From NCBI GenBank assembly GCA_016218045.1, contig JACRFB010000037.1, positions 1-40,976 on the forward strand: a stretch of DNA of 40,976 bases, in the 5' to 3' direction. The notes beneath the pieces were generated by a model. It saw nothing but the letters and a program-made list of their open reading frames with translations, did no database searches and was not told the DNA's origin. Numbering within the stretch: the stretch's first letter is position 1; each line of letters begins with the position of its first letter. The DNA comes from Ignavibacteriota bacterium. Lineage in GTDB: Bacteria; Bacteroidota; Ignavibacteria; SZUA-365. Positions 1 to 6,771 of this stretch are shown one piece after another. Position numbers and translations under genes: made by a program.

Positions 1-34
1 GGCGTGTACGTCTGGCAGCCGTCGCTCTAGCCCA

Positions 35-66
35 TTTGCACCAACCCGCCGCGTTTGCTACATTGC
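35..66 (+). promoter_or_regulatory. Bacteroidota-type promoter of tRNA-Ser
   Basis: TTTG (35-38), a 20-nt spacer and TACATTGC (59-66) match the Bacteroidota primary sigma pattern TTTG-N19-21-TAnnTTTG closely. Transcription would begin near 71-73, about 20 nt before the tRNA. The same arrangement recurs upstream of several other genes in the window, which strengthens the call. Confidence 0.6.
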
Positions 67-93
67 GTCTTCGCCATTCGCGATTCGACACCC

Positions 94-183
94 GGAGGGG
101 TGGGTGAGTGGCTGAAACCAACGGTTTGCTAAACCGTCGTAGGGTGTTAAGCTCTACCGAGGGTTCGAATCCCTCCCCCTCCG
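94..183 (+). tRNA. tRNA-Ser (anticodon GCU)
   Basis: A complete class II tRNA can be folded by eye. The acceptor stem is GGAGGGG (94-100) with CCCCTCC (176-182), and G183 is the discriminator base. The anticodon stem ACGGT/ACCGT (121-125/133-137) holds the loop TTGCTAA with GCT at 128-130, and a long variable arm follows, as expected for serine. The T arm is GAGGG-TTCGAAT-CCCTC (159-175). No CCA is encoded, since the following bases are CTCC. The gene decodes AGC/AGU. It is the apparent parent of the degenerate repeats at 217-440, 2193-2380 and 3700-3806. Confidence 0.97.
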
Positions 184-187
184 CTCC

Positions 188-214
188 AAGGTCAAACCTC
201 GTTTGACCTTTTTT
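188..214 (+). terminator. Intrinsic terminator of tRNA-Ser
   Basis: A perfect 10-bp stem, AAGGTCAAAC (188-197) with GTTTGACCTT (201-210), has a 3-nt loop and runs into a T tract. The same hairpin, with 11-bp stems, is repeated after two of the tRNA-like copies (315-342 and 2258-2284), so tRNA and terminator were copied as one unit. Confidence 0.85.
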
Positions 215-216
215 AT

Positions 217-342
217 TGTGGCTGAAACCAATCTGCCTTTGGCGGACTAAACCGTCGTAGGGTGTTAAGCTCTACCGAGGGTTCTCCGCCGACGGCGGAC
301 TCCCCCTCCGCTCCAAAGGTCAAACATCGTTTGACCTTTTTT
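217..342 (+). repeat. tRNA-Ser-derived repeat, copy B, with terminator
   Basis: From the D arm onward this copies the tRNA-Ser gene, but the 5' acceptor strand is missing. CGGTTTG of the anticodon arm is replaced by TCTGCCTTTGGCGGA (232-246). GAATCC of the T arm is replaced by TCCGCCGACGGCGGA (285-299). The rest, including the variable arm and CTCCCCCTCCG, is nearly identical to the parent. The duplicated terminator hairpin lies at 315-339 with its T run to 342. It cannot act as a tRNA because both the anticodon and the T-loop are gone. Confidence 0.9.
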
Positions 343-344
343 AT

Positions 345-440
345 TGTGGCTGAAACCAATCTGCCTCTGGCGGACTAAACCGTCGTAGGGTGTTAAGCTC
401 TACCGAGGGTTCTCCGCCAAAGGCGGATTCCTCCACCGCA
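345..440 (+). repeat. tRNA-Ser-derived repeat, copy C
   Basis: This is a second tandem copy directly after copy B. The anticodon-arm palindrome is TCTGCCTCTGGCGGA (360-374) and the T-arm palindrome is TCCGCCAAAGGCGGA (413-427). The spacer triplets differ from copy B while the arms are kept. The 3' end has drifted (CTCCACCGCA), and the usual terminator is replaced by a different hairpin at 444-470. Confidence 0.88.
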
Positions 441-443
441 CTC

Positions 444-470
444 AACGCCAGATCGCAAGGTCTGGCGTTG
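444..470 (+). terminator. Hairpin after copy C, possible terminator
   Basis: AACGCCAGA (444-452) can pair with TCTGGCGTT (461-469) across an 8-9 nt loop. Only a short T-containing tail follows, so termination would be weak. The promoter of the next gene begins immediately downstream. Confidence 0.4.
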
Positions 471-473
471 CTG

Positions 474-505
474 TTTGCAGCATCGGAGGAGAAACTCTAC
501 GTTGG
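474..505 (+). promoter_or_regulatory. Promoter of the secreted protein gene at 556
   Basis: TTTG (474-477), a 20-nt spacer and TACGTTGG (498-505) fit the Bacteroidota promoter form. The predicted start near 510 gives a leader of about 45 nt. The -33 element covers an in-frame TTG at 475, which argues against that TTG as the start codon and favours ATG 556. Confidence 0.55.
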
Positions 506-555
506 GGAATAATTCTCGCCTCCATGTGCCTGGGTCACAACTGACAGAGGACGCC

Positions 556-2160
556 ATGTGTAATACAACGCCACGTTTCAGCATGATGATGCTCGTCGTG
601 CTGATCTGCACTTGCCATGCCCAGCAGATGCTGCCTGGATCAGCCGAGGTACTGCTGTCGGATACTCCCGCCATGCGGTTCACCCGTCCGTGGATTTCCG
701 TGAATGGCCGCGGCGAGGCGCTTGTGCTGTGGGATGGCGGGCGCGCATGGGTCGATGCGAATCTGGACAGGCGGCAACGCGCACTTCCTGGTCCCGAAAT
801 CCAAGCACTCTTCGGACTCCAGGACACCATGTGGTTCGGGATGATCTCGCGCACCACCGTGTACGACGGCGGGTGGCTGGGGAACGAATCCGATTATCGT
901 CTCGTTCGCGGCGCAGGGTCGTCCATTCTGGATTCGACGATCATTGTGCTCACTTCGGCTGGTCTGTTATCTCGGGCGGAGCCTGGAGAATTCCGCAGCG
1001 AACGAATCTCGGTGCTCGACGGCTTTCTGCATGATTCCAAAGTGTTCCTTACCTCGCATGTGCGGCTCGCTTCCTCTTCCACAGGCCTAAGCTTCAATGG
1101 GACTCAGCACAAAGTGCGGCAGTGGGATCCGGTCCTCCACAGGATACGTGACGTGCACACCTACACGTTTCCCAATTGGTCAGACCTGGGCTGGGTGACG
1201 GGCGATACGCTCCCTACGCTCGCGCACGTGTCCCGCCCGGCGAACAATGCACTCACCTTGTACTGGCGAACTCGCGCCGAATCGTTCAGGCAAGGCATCA
1301 ACTACTACCATCGTTTCCTCTGCATTCTCGATCTTCCGTCTGTCACACAGCAGCCACAGTTTCTGATCGATTCCGTGCGCAGCGACTCACTCGACCTGTC
1401 GGATCAGGCGCTGGCACCGGAGGGTGCAACGGTTGATATCGTCCGGCGGGACACGAAGTCGTCCCAGCTCTTTGTAGATCGATTCAACATGGTCGACAGC
1501 TCGCTGCAACGCTCCACCCTCACGGGAGCCGTCCGTGCGCATGACGTCATGTACGCGGGAAACGAACTTCCGCCCGCTCAGCCTGCACACTACAATGCAC
1601 AGGCGGATTACGTCGTCCGCCGACTTGACGACGGCAGGCGGCTGCTCGTCTGGTCCTCTCCCGATCCTGACGGGGAGCATGACATCCTCGCCTGTGTCTA
1701 CGACAAGGACTGGCGGGTGCTGGGTGCGGTCAAGCGTGTCAACCTCGATACCACAGGTCAGAAGGTGTTTCCGTCGGTCGCCGTCGCCGGTTCCCGGGTG
1801 TATGTCACATGGCAGGATACGCGTCGTCGTGTGATCGACACATATGTGCGCAGCTTCGAACTGGATCAGTTGACATCGACAGATCCTATGCCGGCTCCTT
1901 CTGTCCTGCGTCTCGACGGACCCTGGCCGCAGCCTGCTTCGTCGTTGCTCCGGTTCAACGTTCATGCGCCCGTCGGGGCTGCCTCGATGCATATCGGGCT
2001 GTACGACGTCCTTGGTCGCATTGTCGTTTCAGAACAACAGGATCTTAAGAATATCTACCACCATTCCCTTGATCTTCGACACCTGCGCACCGGGCACTAC
2101 ACGCTCGTGCTCACAGCGGGAACGTCACGCCTCTCCCGTTCGATTCTTGTCGCCCGTTGA
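556..2160 (+). CDS. Secreted T9SS cargo protein of unknown function
   Basis: This is a 534-residue exported protein. ATG 556 was chosen because AGAGG (546-550) precedes it and a promoter ends at 505. It opens with a short hydrophobic stretch (MMMLVVLICTCHAQQ) that looks like a signal peptide. The middle shows loosely repeated beta-rich segments such as SRVYVTWQDTR, of the kind seen in beta-propeller surface proteins, but I do not recognise a family. The last ~85 residues (LRFNVHAPVGAA, GLYDVLGRIV, LRTGHYTLVL) have the shape of a T9SS type A sorting domain, though without the classic PNPFNP box (here PWPQPAS). It lies between tRNA-Ser-derived repeats. It is probably displayed on or released from the cell surface. 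Confidence 0.8.
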   Translation: MCNTTPRFSMMMLVVLICTCHAQQMLPGSAEVLLSDTPAMRFTRPWISVNGRGEALVLWDGGRAWVDANLDRRQRALPGPEIQALFGLQDTMWFGMISRTTVYDGGWLGNESDYRLVRGAGSSILDSTIIVLTSAGLLSRAEPGEFRSERISVLDGFLHDSKVFLTSHVRLASSSTGLSFNGTQHKVRQWDPVLHRIRDVHTYTFPNWSDLGWVTGDTLPTLAHVSRPANNALTLYWRTRAESFRQGINYYHRFLCILDLPSVTQQPQFLIDSVRSDSLDLSDQALAPEGATVDIVRRDTKSSQLFVDRFNMVDSSLQRSTLTGAVRAHDVMYAGNELPPAQPAHYNAQADYVVRRLDDGRRLLVWSSPDPDGEHDILACVYDKDWRVLGAVKRVNLDTTGQKVFPSVAVAGSRVYVTWQDTRRRVIDTYVRSFELDQLTSTDPMPAPSVLRLDGPWPQPASSLLRFNVHAPVGAASMHIGLYDVLGRIVVSEQQDLKNIYHHSLDLRHLRTGHYTLVLTAGTSRLSRSILVAR

Positions 2161-2192
2161 GAGTGTGATGCAACTGTAAGATGGAGATGGCA

Positions 2193-2284
2193 AGACCGTC
2201 GTACTGCGCAAGCTGTACCGAGGGTTCTCCGCCGACGGCGGACTCCCCCTACGCTCCAAAGGTCAAACATTGTTTGACCTTTTT
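2193..2284 (+). repeat. tRNA-Ser-derived repeat, copy D (truncated), with terminator
   Basis: Only the 3' half of the tRNA remains, beginning at ACCGTCGTA and diverged in the variable arm (CTGCGCAAGCTG). The T-arm palindrome TCCGCCGACGGCGGA lies at 2228-2242. The copied terminator hairpin AAAGGTCAAAC/GTTTGACCTTT is at 2258-2282. It follows directly on the gene ending at 2160 and may serve as that gene's terminator. Confidence 0.85.
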
Positions 2285-2286
2285 CT

Positions 2287-2380
2287 TGTGGCTGAAACCA
2301 ATCCGCCTTTGGCGGACTAAACCGTCGTAGGGTGTTAAGCTCTACCGAGGGTTCTCCGCCGAGGGCGGACTCCCCCTCCG
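2287..2380 (+). repeat. tRNA-Ser-derived repeat, copy E
   Basis: This tandem copy after copy D has the perfect palindrome TCCGCCTTTGGCGGA in the anticodon arm (2302-2316) and TCCGCCGAGGGCGGA in the T arm (2355-2369). The 5' acceptor strand is missing. No terminator hairpin follows; the sequence changes to less GC-rich unique DNA. Confidence 0.88.
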
Positions 2381-3000
2381 CACTGATTGCCCTTGTTGCC
2401 ATTTGTCGATATGGCTCCAGGGGCAATCGTCGTTTGTGACCCTCCTTTGCCAGTAACCGATTCATCCTTTAGTTTCCGCTAAATGGCAACTTGGTGGCAA
2501 CCCGACCTGCCATTACCACTGCGTTCCGCAGTCCGATCAACGCTAGTTCAGGTCGTTGCCATATGTCGTTGCCGTGAGTCATCTGAACTCAATCTAACAA
2601 CCGGACGGATGCTGGTAAATAGAGGACAAGACCATCTGGAATGATGATCACGGGCGGAGCGATGGATTCCATCGGACGGATTGACCGGACGGTGCCAGAG
2701 GGCATCGCTGGGTCTCCGAGAGGCTTGTCTGTGACAGGACTACTATTGATAGCGATGAAATGTGGTGACCGAAATCTTCCGGATGGCCCGACAATAAACT
2801 TGTCTATGCCCAACTTTATCCACCATCATGCGCGTGATGATCGAGCCCAGCTAGTAGGTACGATTGTTCATCTTCACGTTGAAGAGCGGCATCCTCCGGC
2901 TCGTCGGCGAGGAAATTTCTCATTCCATGATCAGGCGATGAGTGACCTGACGTGTCCTGACAATCATCTCATCTAGCGGTACCGCTTTAACACAGACGAC
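2381..3000 (+). other. Non-coding stretch with GTTGCCAT repeats
   Basis: I find no convincing gene here. By eye it is less GC-rich than the flanks. GTTGCCAT occurs at 2395-2402 and 2555-2562 (extended match GTTGCCATWTGTCG, 160 bp apart). Its inverse ATGGCAAC is at 2483-2490, with the related GGTGGCAACC just after. TGCCATTACC (about 2508-2517) reappears near 3649. An open frame at 2641-2976 has unremarkable composition, no homology I recognise and no ribosome site. Confidence 0.45.
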
Positions 3001-3432
3001 ATGAAAGCACGCATGCTTGAAAAGTGGTGGCAACGTGTGGCGAGTTTCGGATTTGTGTATTCGGTATTGGGGATCAGCTCGGCAATTATCTCCAATGATC
3101 TAGAGACCGCGCTGGTCCAGGCATCCATCAGAGTTGGATTCTTCCTGCTTGCCATTGCGGTCTTTTATTACCATTTCCGTGTCGAACTCCACCGATCTAC
3201 GGAGAGGTTGCTGGCATCCGCCTGTATCACGTCCGGGGCTGTAGCATTTGGAAGCTTCCTGCTCGCCGCCTATGCCGTCGGCATAGCATTACTGGAGACC
3301 TCACATGTGCCAGCGTCCTTGCTCTCGGCGCTGCTTGTCTGGCCGGCGGCGACGGGCCTTCCCGCGCTCGTCGCGGCGCTGGTACTGGGAAAGTCGATCA
3401 TTTTGTTCCTTAGACGGACGAAAGACCAGTGA
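3001..3432 (+). CDS. Small integral membrane protein, unknown function
   Basis: This 143-residue protein has about four hydrophobic segments: near residues 15-32, 44-60, 71-96 and 105-134. They are separated by short charged loops (FRVELHRSTER), and the tail is basic (LFLRRTKDQ). The pattern fits a polytopic inner-membrane protein. No catalytic motif is visible and I do not recognise the family. No clear ribosome-binding site precedes ATG 3001, which is common in this phylum. It is the only plausible gene between tRNA-like copies E and F and may be cargo of that region. Confidence 0.6.
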   Translation: MKARMLEKWWQRVASFGFVYSVLGISSAIISNDLETALVQASIRVGFFLLAIAVFYYHFRVELHRSTERLLASACITSGAVAFGSFLLAAYAVGIALLETSHVPASLLSALLVWPAATGLPALVAALVLGKSIILFLRRTKDQ

Positions 3433-3699
3433 CCAACATCGACCCGCCCTGATATTAGCGGGCAATGGACTTCACTTTTAACCAATTACGTCAGAAGTAC
3501 GAAGAAACTCGGATGTAAGCACGTACACTTGGTTCGGACGGTGTCAACCGGTGATTCGAGGTAACGGACAGGTAATGGACTACGCTCCGTCAACCTCCAC
3601 ACGACCCGATAAACAAAACTTGTCCGTGCCCTGCCCGATCCTCAAATTGCCATTACCTGATATGGTCGAATGCAGGACAAGCCGGTCCGGTACGCTCAA

Positions 3700-3806
3700 G
3701 GAGAGATGGGTGAGTGGCTGAAACCAATCCGCCTTTGGTGGACTAAACCGTCGTAGGGTGTTACGCCCTACCGAGGGTTCTCCGCCGACGGCGGACTCCC
3801 CCTCCG
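3700..3806 (+). repeat. tRNA-Ser-derived repeat, copy F (full length)
   Basis: This is the only degenerate copy that keeps the 5' part of the tRNA: GGAGAGATGGGTGAGTGG matches the parent with two changes. The anticodon arm carries TCCGCCTTTGGTGGA (3728-3742) and the T arm TCCGCCGACGGCGGA (3781-3795). The variable arm is slightly changed (TTACGCCCTACC). It shows that both palindrome replacements could occur in an otherwise complete tRNA gene, and it abuts a long hairpin. Confidence 0.9.
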
Positions 3807-3864
3807 CCCAACGAAGCACGCCTTCAACCGACTTCGTCGCTTGAAGGCGTGCTTCGTTGGGCGG
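3804..3864. repeat. Perfect 24-bp inverted repeat (hairpin)
   Basis: Bases 3804-3827 and 3841-3864 are exact reverse complements (core AACGAAGCACGCCTTCAA). The 13-nt loop contains a further small stem, CGAC-TTC-GTCG (3829-3839). It begins within the last bases of tRNA-like copy F. No T tract follows, so it is not a typical terminator. Its loop is the inverse of the CGACGAAGTC motif found at 3914 and 3952. Confidence 0.9.
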
Positions 3865-3907
3865 GCCCCTGTCTTTCAACGCGAGCCGTCTGCAACCCAC
3901 AAATGGG

Positions 3908-3966
3908 CCTGTCCGACGAAGTCCCGCGCAGGCGAACGCAGTCGGACCTGCCCGACGAAGTCCCGC
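3908..3966 (+). repeat. Pair of 20-bp G+C-rich direct repeats
   Basis: A 20-bp unit, CCTG(T/C)CCGACGAAGTCCCGC, occurs at 3908-3927 and 3947-3966 with one mismatch and 39-bp periodicity. The intervening bases contain an inverse fragment, CGCAGTCGGACC. Together with the adjacent hairpin it forms a patch of short interspersed repeats. I see no gene between 3433 and 4181. Confidence 0.75.
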
Positions 3967-4181
3967 ATTGCGCTCAACCCGGTCTAAATTTTCCCACTTT
4001 CCGTATGACAGGTGCGGTGGAAGGGGAGCCGTTGTTCCGTGTGTTTCCCGCGTGTTCAGCGAATATTTTGTTCGCTCTGTGCAGTATAGTCAGGGTCCGT
4101 GTGATGCGGGCGGTCCCGGCATTGGAATTCGACCGGCAATAATCGGATATTGCAATCTGGAACAACAACAAGGAGGGTCCC

Positions 4182-5207
4182 GTGAGTGGCTGTACGATGG
4201 ACGTCCTTCTCGAGGCGGAAAATGCCGAGTATCTGTGCGGGGACACTGTCCGCGGAATCGTTGCGATCCGCGCGCTCGAGCCCGTGCTGGTGCTCAATAT
4301 TTCGCTCGACGCGCGGTGGGAGACAAGCGGACAGGGCATTGCGCAGAATGGAGGGACGGAGCAACTGCACCTCGACGAGGAATGCAGGCTCGCCGCGAAC
4401 GAAGAACGGCAGTGGCCCTTTGAATTGCAGCTTCCTCCATCACCGGCAGGATATGAAGGCGAGCTGTTCTCCGTACGCTGGGAACTTCACGCCGTCGCGG
4501 ATACATCGCCCGGCAGCGATCCCGAGATCACTATCCCCATCAGAGTTCATGCTCCGCCTGGTGCTGGCGATACGGTCCTCGGACCGGCGTATGATCCCGA
4601 GAGTGTCATGGATGAGCAGCCGCTCTCTCCCGCCGCGAATACCTCGCGGCTCATCATTGCGGGATGCCTCGTCGGAGGATTTCTCATCTTTGTGGGATAT
4701 ATGACGGGTGATTGGAGGTACGCGGAACTCAGCAGGCTCATCGGACCGATCGCCTTGATTTCTGTCGGTGTACTCGTGGCCGTGGGATTCACCGCAGGTG
4801 CCATAAGCGCGATGAAGCGCGGCCGCCTGGAGGCCGCGATCGAAAATCCCTTCGTGCAACGCGGCGATGCGCTGCATGCGACCGTTCGTTATACGGCAGG
4901 CAGAACGCAACACGTCGAAGAACTCGTGCTGCGTGTCGAGGCGCGCGAGTCGGTGACTGTAAGAACAGGCAGTCTCAGCAACCTCTGTCATCATACACTT
5001 TTCGAGTTGGAACGGATGAAGAAGCTTCCCGAGATTTTGAGCGCGGGGAGTTCGCAGGAAATGCGGGCATCGATTTCCATACCGAGTGATATCAAGCACA
5101 CGTACGCAGTTTCGTACAACATCGTGGAATGGCGGCTCGTTGCACGCCTCGTTCCTTCGCGCGGTGCGCCCGTTGAGCGTGTCTATCCCTTCGTTGTCCT
5201 GCCATGA
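4182..5207 (+). CDS. Arrestin-like membrane protein
   Basis: The 341-residue product starts at GTG 4182, six bases after a strong AGGAGG (4171-4176). Residues 1-130 form a beta-rich domain resembling arrestin-like/SpoOM-type folds (YLCGDTVRGIVAI, LDARWETSGQG, WPFELQLPPSPAGYEG, SVRWELHAVAD). Two transmembrane helices follow (about 152-170 and 184-208). A second similar beta domain lies after them (ENPFVQRGDALHATVRY, VEWRLVARL). No signal peptide is seen, so the first domain could be cytoplasmic or translocated. The fold assignment is from pattern only. The function is unknown. It stands at the head of a row of secreted-protein genes. Confidence 0.7.
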   Translation: MSGCTMDVLLEAENAEYLCGDTVRGIVAIRALEPVLVLNISLDARWETSGQGIAQNGGTEQLHLDEECRLAANEERQWPFELQLPPSPAGYEGELFSVRWELHAVADTSPGSDPEITIPIRVHAPPGAGDTVLGPAYDPESVMDEQPLSPAANTSRLIIAGCLVGGFLIFVGYMTGDWRYAELSRLIGPIALISVGVLVAVGFTAGAISAMKRGRLEAAIENPFVQRGDALHATVRYTAGRTQHVEELVLRVEARESVTVRTGSLSNLCHHTLFELERMKKLPEILSAGSSQEMRASISIPSDIKHTYAVSYNIVEWRLVARLVPSRGAPVERVYPFVVLP

Positions 5208-5217
5208 TTGTGCTCCC

Positions 5218-5248
5218 TTTGCCGACACCCCTTTCCTTCGTACGTTGC
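5218..5248 (+). promoter_or_regulatory. Promoter of the T9SS protein gene at 5266
   Basis: TTTG (5218-5221), a 19-nt spacer and TACGTTGC (5241-5248) fit the Bacteroidota promoter pattern and nearly equal the tRNA-Ser promoter's TACATTGC. Transcription would start only a few bases before the ribosome site GGAGGTGA (5255-5262). Confidence 0.55.
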
Positions 5249-5265
5249 ATACACGGAGGTGAGGC

Positions 5266-6681
5266 ATGAAACTGGCAGTTGCTCTCTTGCTCGCTGTGTG
5301 TTGCTTGGATGCTGCCGCGTTTGCGCAGGCGCGCTCGCCGTTCCCGTTGCGTTATGGGAATGTGTTCACATACTGGAGAACATCCAGAGCGGGACCCGAA
5401 CTGTTGCTTGTCATGAACGAGCCGGGAAATCCCGGACGCAATGATGTCCGCGATACGGTTCGTATACAAGAGTGGACAAGATTCAAGTACTGGTATCAAC
5501 CGCGGGAAGCCAGGATCGTGAAACTCACCGTGAACGCGAAGGGCAATGTCATGAAAATCTCCGCGGACGGTAATCGTGAACTGTTCCCGGCTTCAGCGCC
5601 CGCGGTGGACACCTTTCACCTCATGTCGCAGCGGGGACGGGACGACACGCTCCGGCATGTGGTGACACGACGCTTCGATACGACGCTCTTCGACCGCTCC
5701 GTTCATGCGTACTCGTTTGTCTCGCCGCCCAGCTCCGAGGAATCCGCCCACACCGAGACCACTGTGGCCGACAGTTTCGGGCTCGTCCGGACTGTGTATA
5801 TCGGCTACGCCGATACCATATCACTCCGTAGCTGCGTCATCGACGGACGCATGTACAACTGGGAACACACCACGCGGCGGTACATGGAACTGTGCGATGG
5901 GAATGTCTACCAGTGGCACGCCTACGGAAGGAACTGGCTTGGTCAGACGTACGATTATCACCAGAAGGTCACGCTGCGTGCCGACACCATCATCGATGGC
6001 AGACAGTATTTTTCAGGATCGCTGTTCGGAACTATCCACCAGGGCGACAGCGGGCTGTACCAGCTCCCGCTTGCGTCGGGTGCTGTGCCATTGCTCCTGC
6101 CGGGCAATGCGACAATCGGGACACCGACAGGTGCGCTCGGCCCTGATGCCCGCCCTGGCATCGTTGTGGATACCGCAACGCGGTGGTACGAGGGAAGGGA
6201 ACGTCATTTCCTGAATATATCGCTGTGGCCGACTATGGGGGAAGGGGCCGGGTATACGCAGTTATGGGCGGAAGGGATCGGTCTGGTTTCCCTTACGAAC
6301 TTCGACAGCCCATGGGGTGGACGGTATGCACTCAACTATGCGAACATCTGCGGAACGAAGCTCGGGACATATGTCGGGCCGACATCGATGGAGTCCGCAA
6401 CGGCTGAGCCATCGATGCAACAGCTCATTCATCCGAATCCCTTCGCCGCGACAGTGGGCACAAACATCCGCTTCACACTTGATGGCACCGCTCCGCGGCA
6501 TGTCATTCTTTCATTGCACGATGCACTCGGCCGGCATGTCGCCACGCTGCTGGATCAGGACCTCATGCCCGGCGAGCATCATGTTCCGTTCAAGCCAGTG
6601 TCGATCGCTCCCGGCTTCTACCTCTCCACGCTGTGTATAGGAGGCCGCACGGTGACAACAACGCTGGTTGCGGTGAGATAG
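5266..6681 (+). CDS. Secreted T9SS cargo protein
   Basis: A 471-residue protein starts after a strong GGAGGTGA. The signal peptide MKLAVALLLAVCCLDAAAFAQA probably ends at AFA-QA. The body has no enzyme motif I recognise. It is rich in tyrosine, tryptophan and short beta strands (FRYGN-type openings, YNWEHTTRRYMELCDGN). The C-terminus carries a T9SS type A sorting domain from about residue 388: IHPNPFAATVGTNIRFTL, LHDALGRHVATLLDQ, APGFYLSTLCIGGR. It is the first of three cargo genes separated by 45-90 bp that each have their own strong ribosome site; they may be co-transcribed. Confidence 0.85.
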   Translation: MKLAVALLLAVCCLDAAAFAQARSPFPLRYGNVFTYWRTSRAGPELLLVMNEPGNPGRNDVRDTVRIQEWTRFKYWYQPREARIVKLTVNAKGNVMKISADGNRELFPASAPAVDTFHLMSQRGRDDTLRHVVTRRFDTTLFDRSVHAYSFVSPPSSEESAHTETTVADSFGLVRTVYIGYADTISLRSCVIDGRMYNWEHTTRRYMELCDGNVYQWHAYGRNWLGQTYDYHQKVTLRADTIIDGRQYFSGSLFGTIHQGDSGLYQLPLASGAVPLLLPGNATIGTPTGALGPDARPGIVVDTATRWYEGRERHFLNISLWPTMGEGAGYTQLWAEGIGLVSLTNFDSPWGGRYALNYANICGTKLGTYVGPTSMESATAEPSMQQLIHPNPFAATVGTNIRFTLDGTAPRHVILSLHDALGRHVATLLDQDLMPGEHHVPFKPVSIAPGFYLSTLCIGGRTVTTTLVAVR

Positions 6682-6771
6682 TCCGATGACCTGTGTTCGC
6701 GGTGAGATGCTGACGATCAGGCGCGACGCATTTTTTTCGATGCAGGAACAACACGTCCGTTTGGAGGTCTC

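Noticed and set aside
217-440. Additional functional tRNA-Ser genes
   Set aside because: The anticodon and T-loop are replaced by palindromes and the 5' acceptor strand is missing, so they cannot fold as tRNAs.
94-440. CRISPR-like array formed by tRNA and copies B and C
   Set aside because: The repeats are long, tRNA-derived and lack unique spacers of regular length; no cas genes.
2097-2465. Minus-strand open frame with the peptide GGEPSVELNTLRRFSPPKADW, resembling one at 3580-3900
   Set aside because: The shared peptide is only the reverse translation of the tRNA-Ser-derived repeats; no ribosome site and no protein-like features outside the repeat.
2641-2976. 111-residue plus-strand open frame
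   Set aside because: No start signal, no recognisable family, an equally open antisense frame, and odd composition; treated as non-coding.
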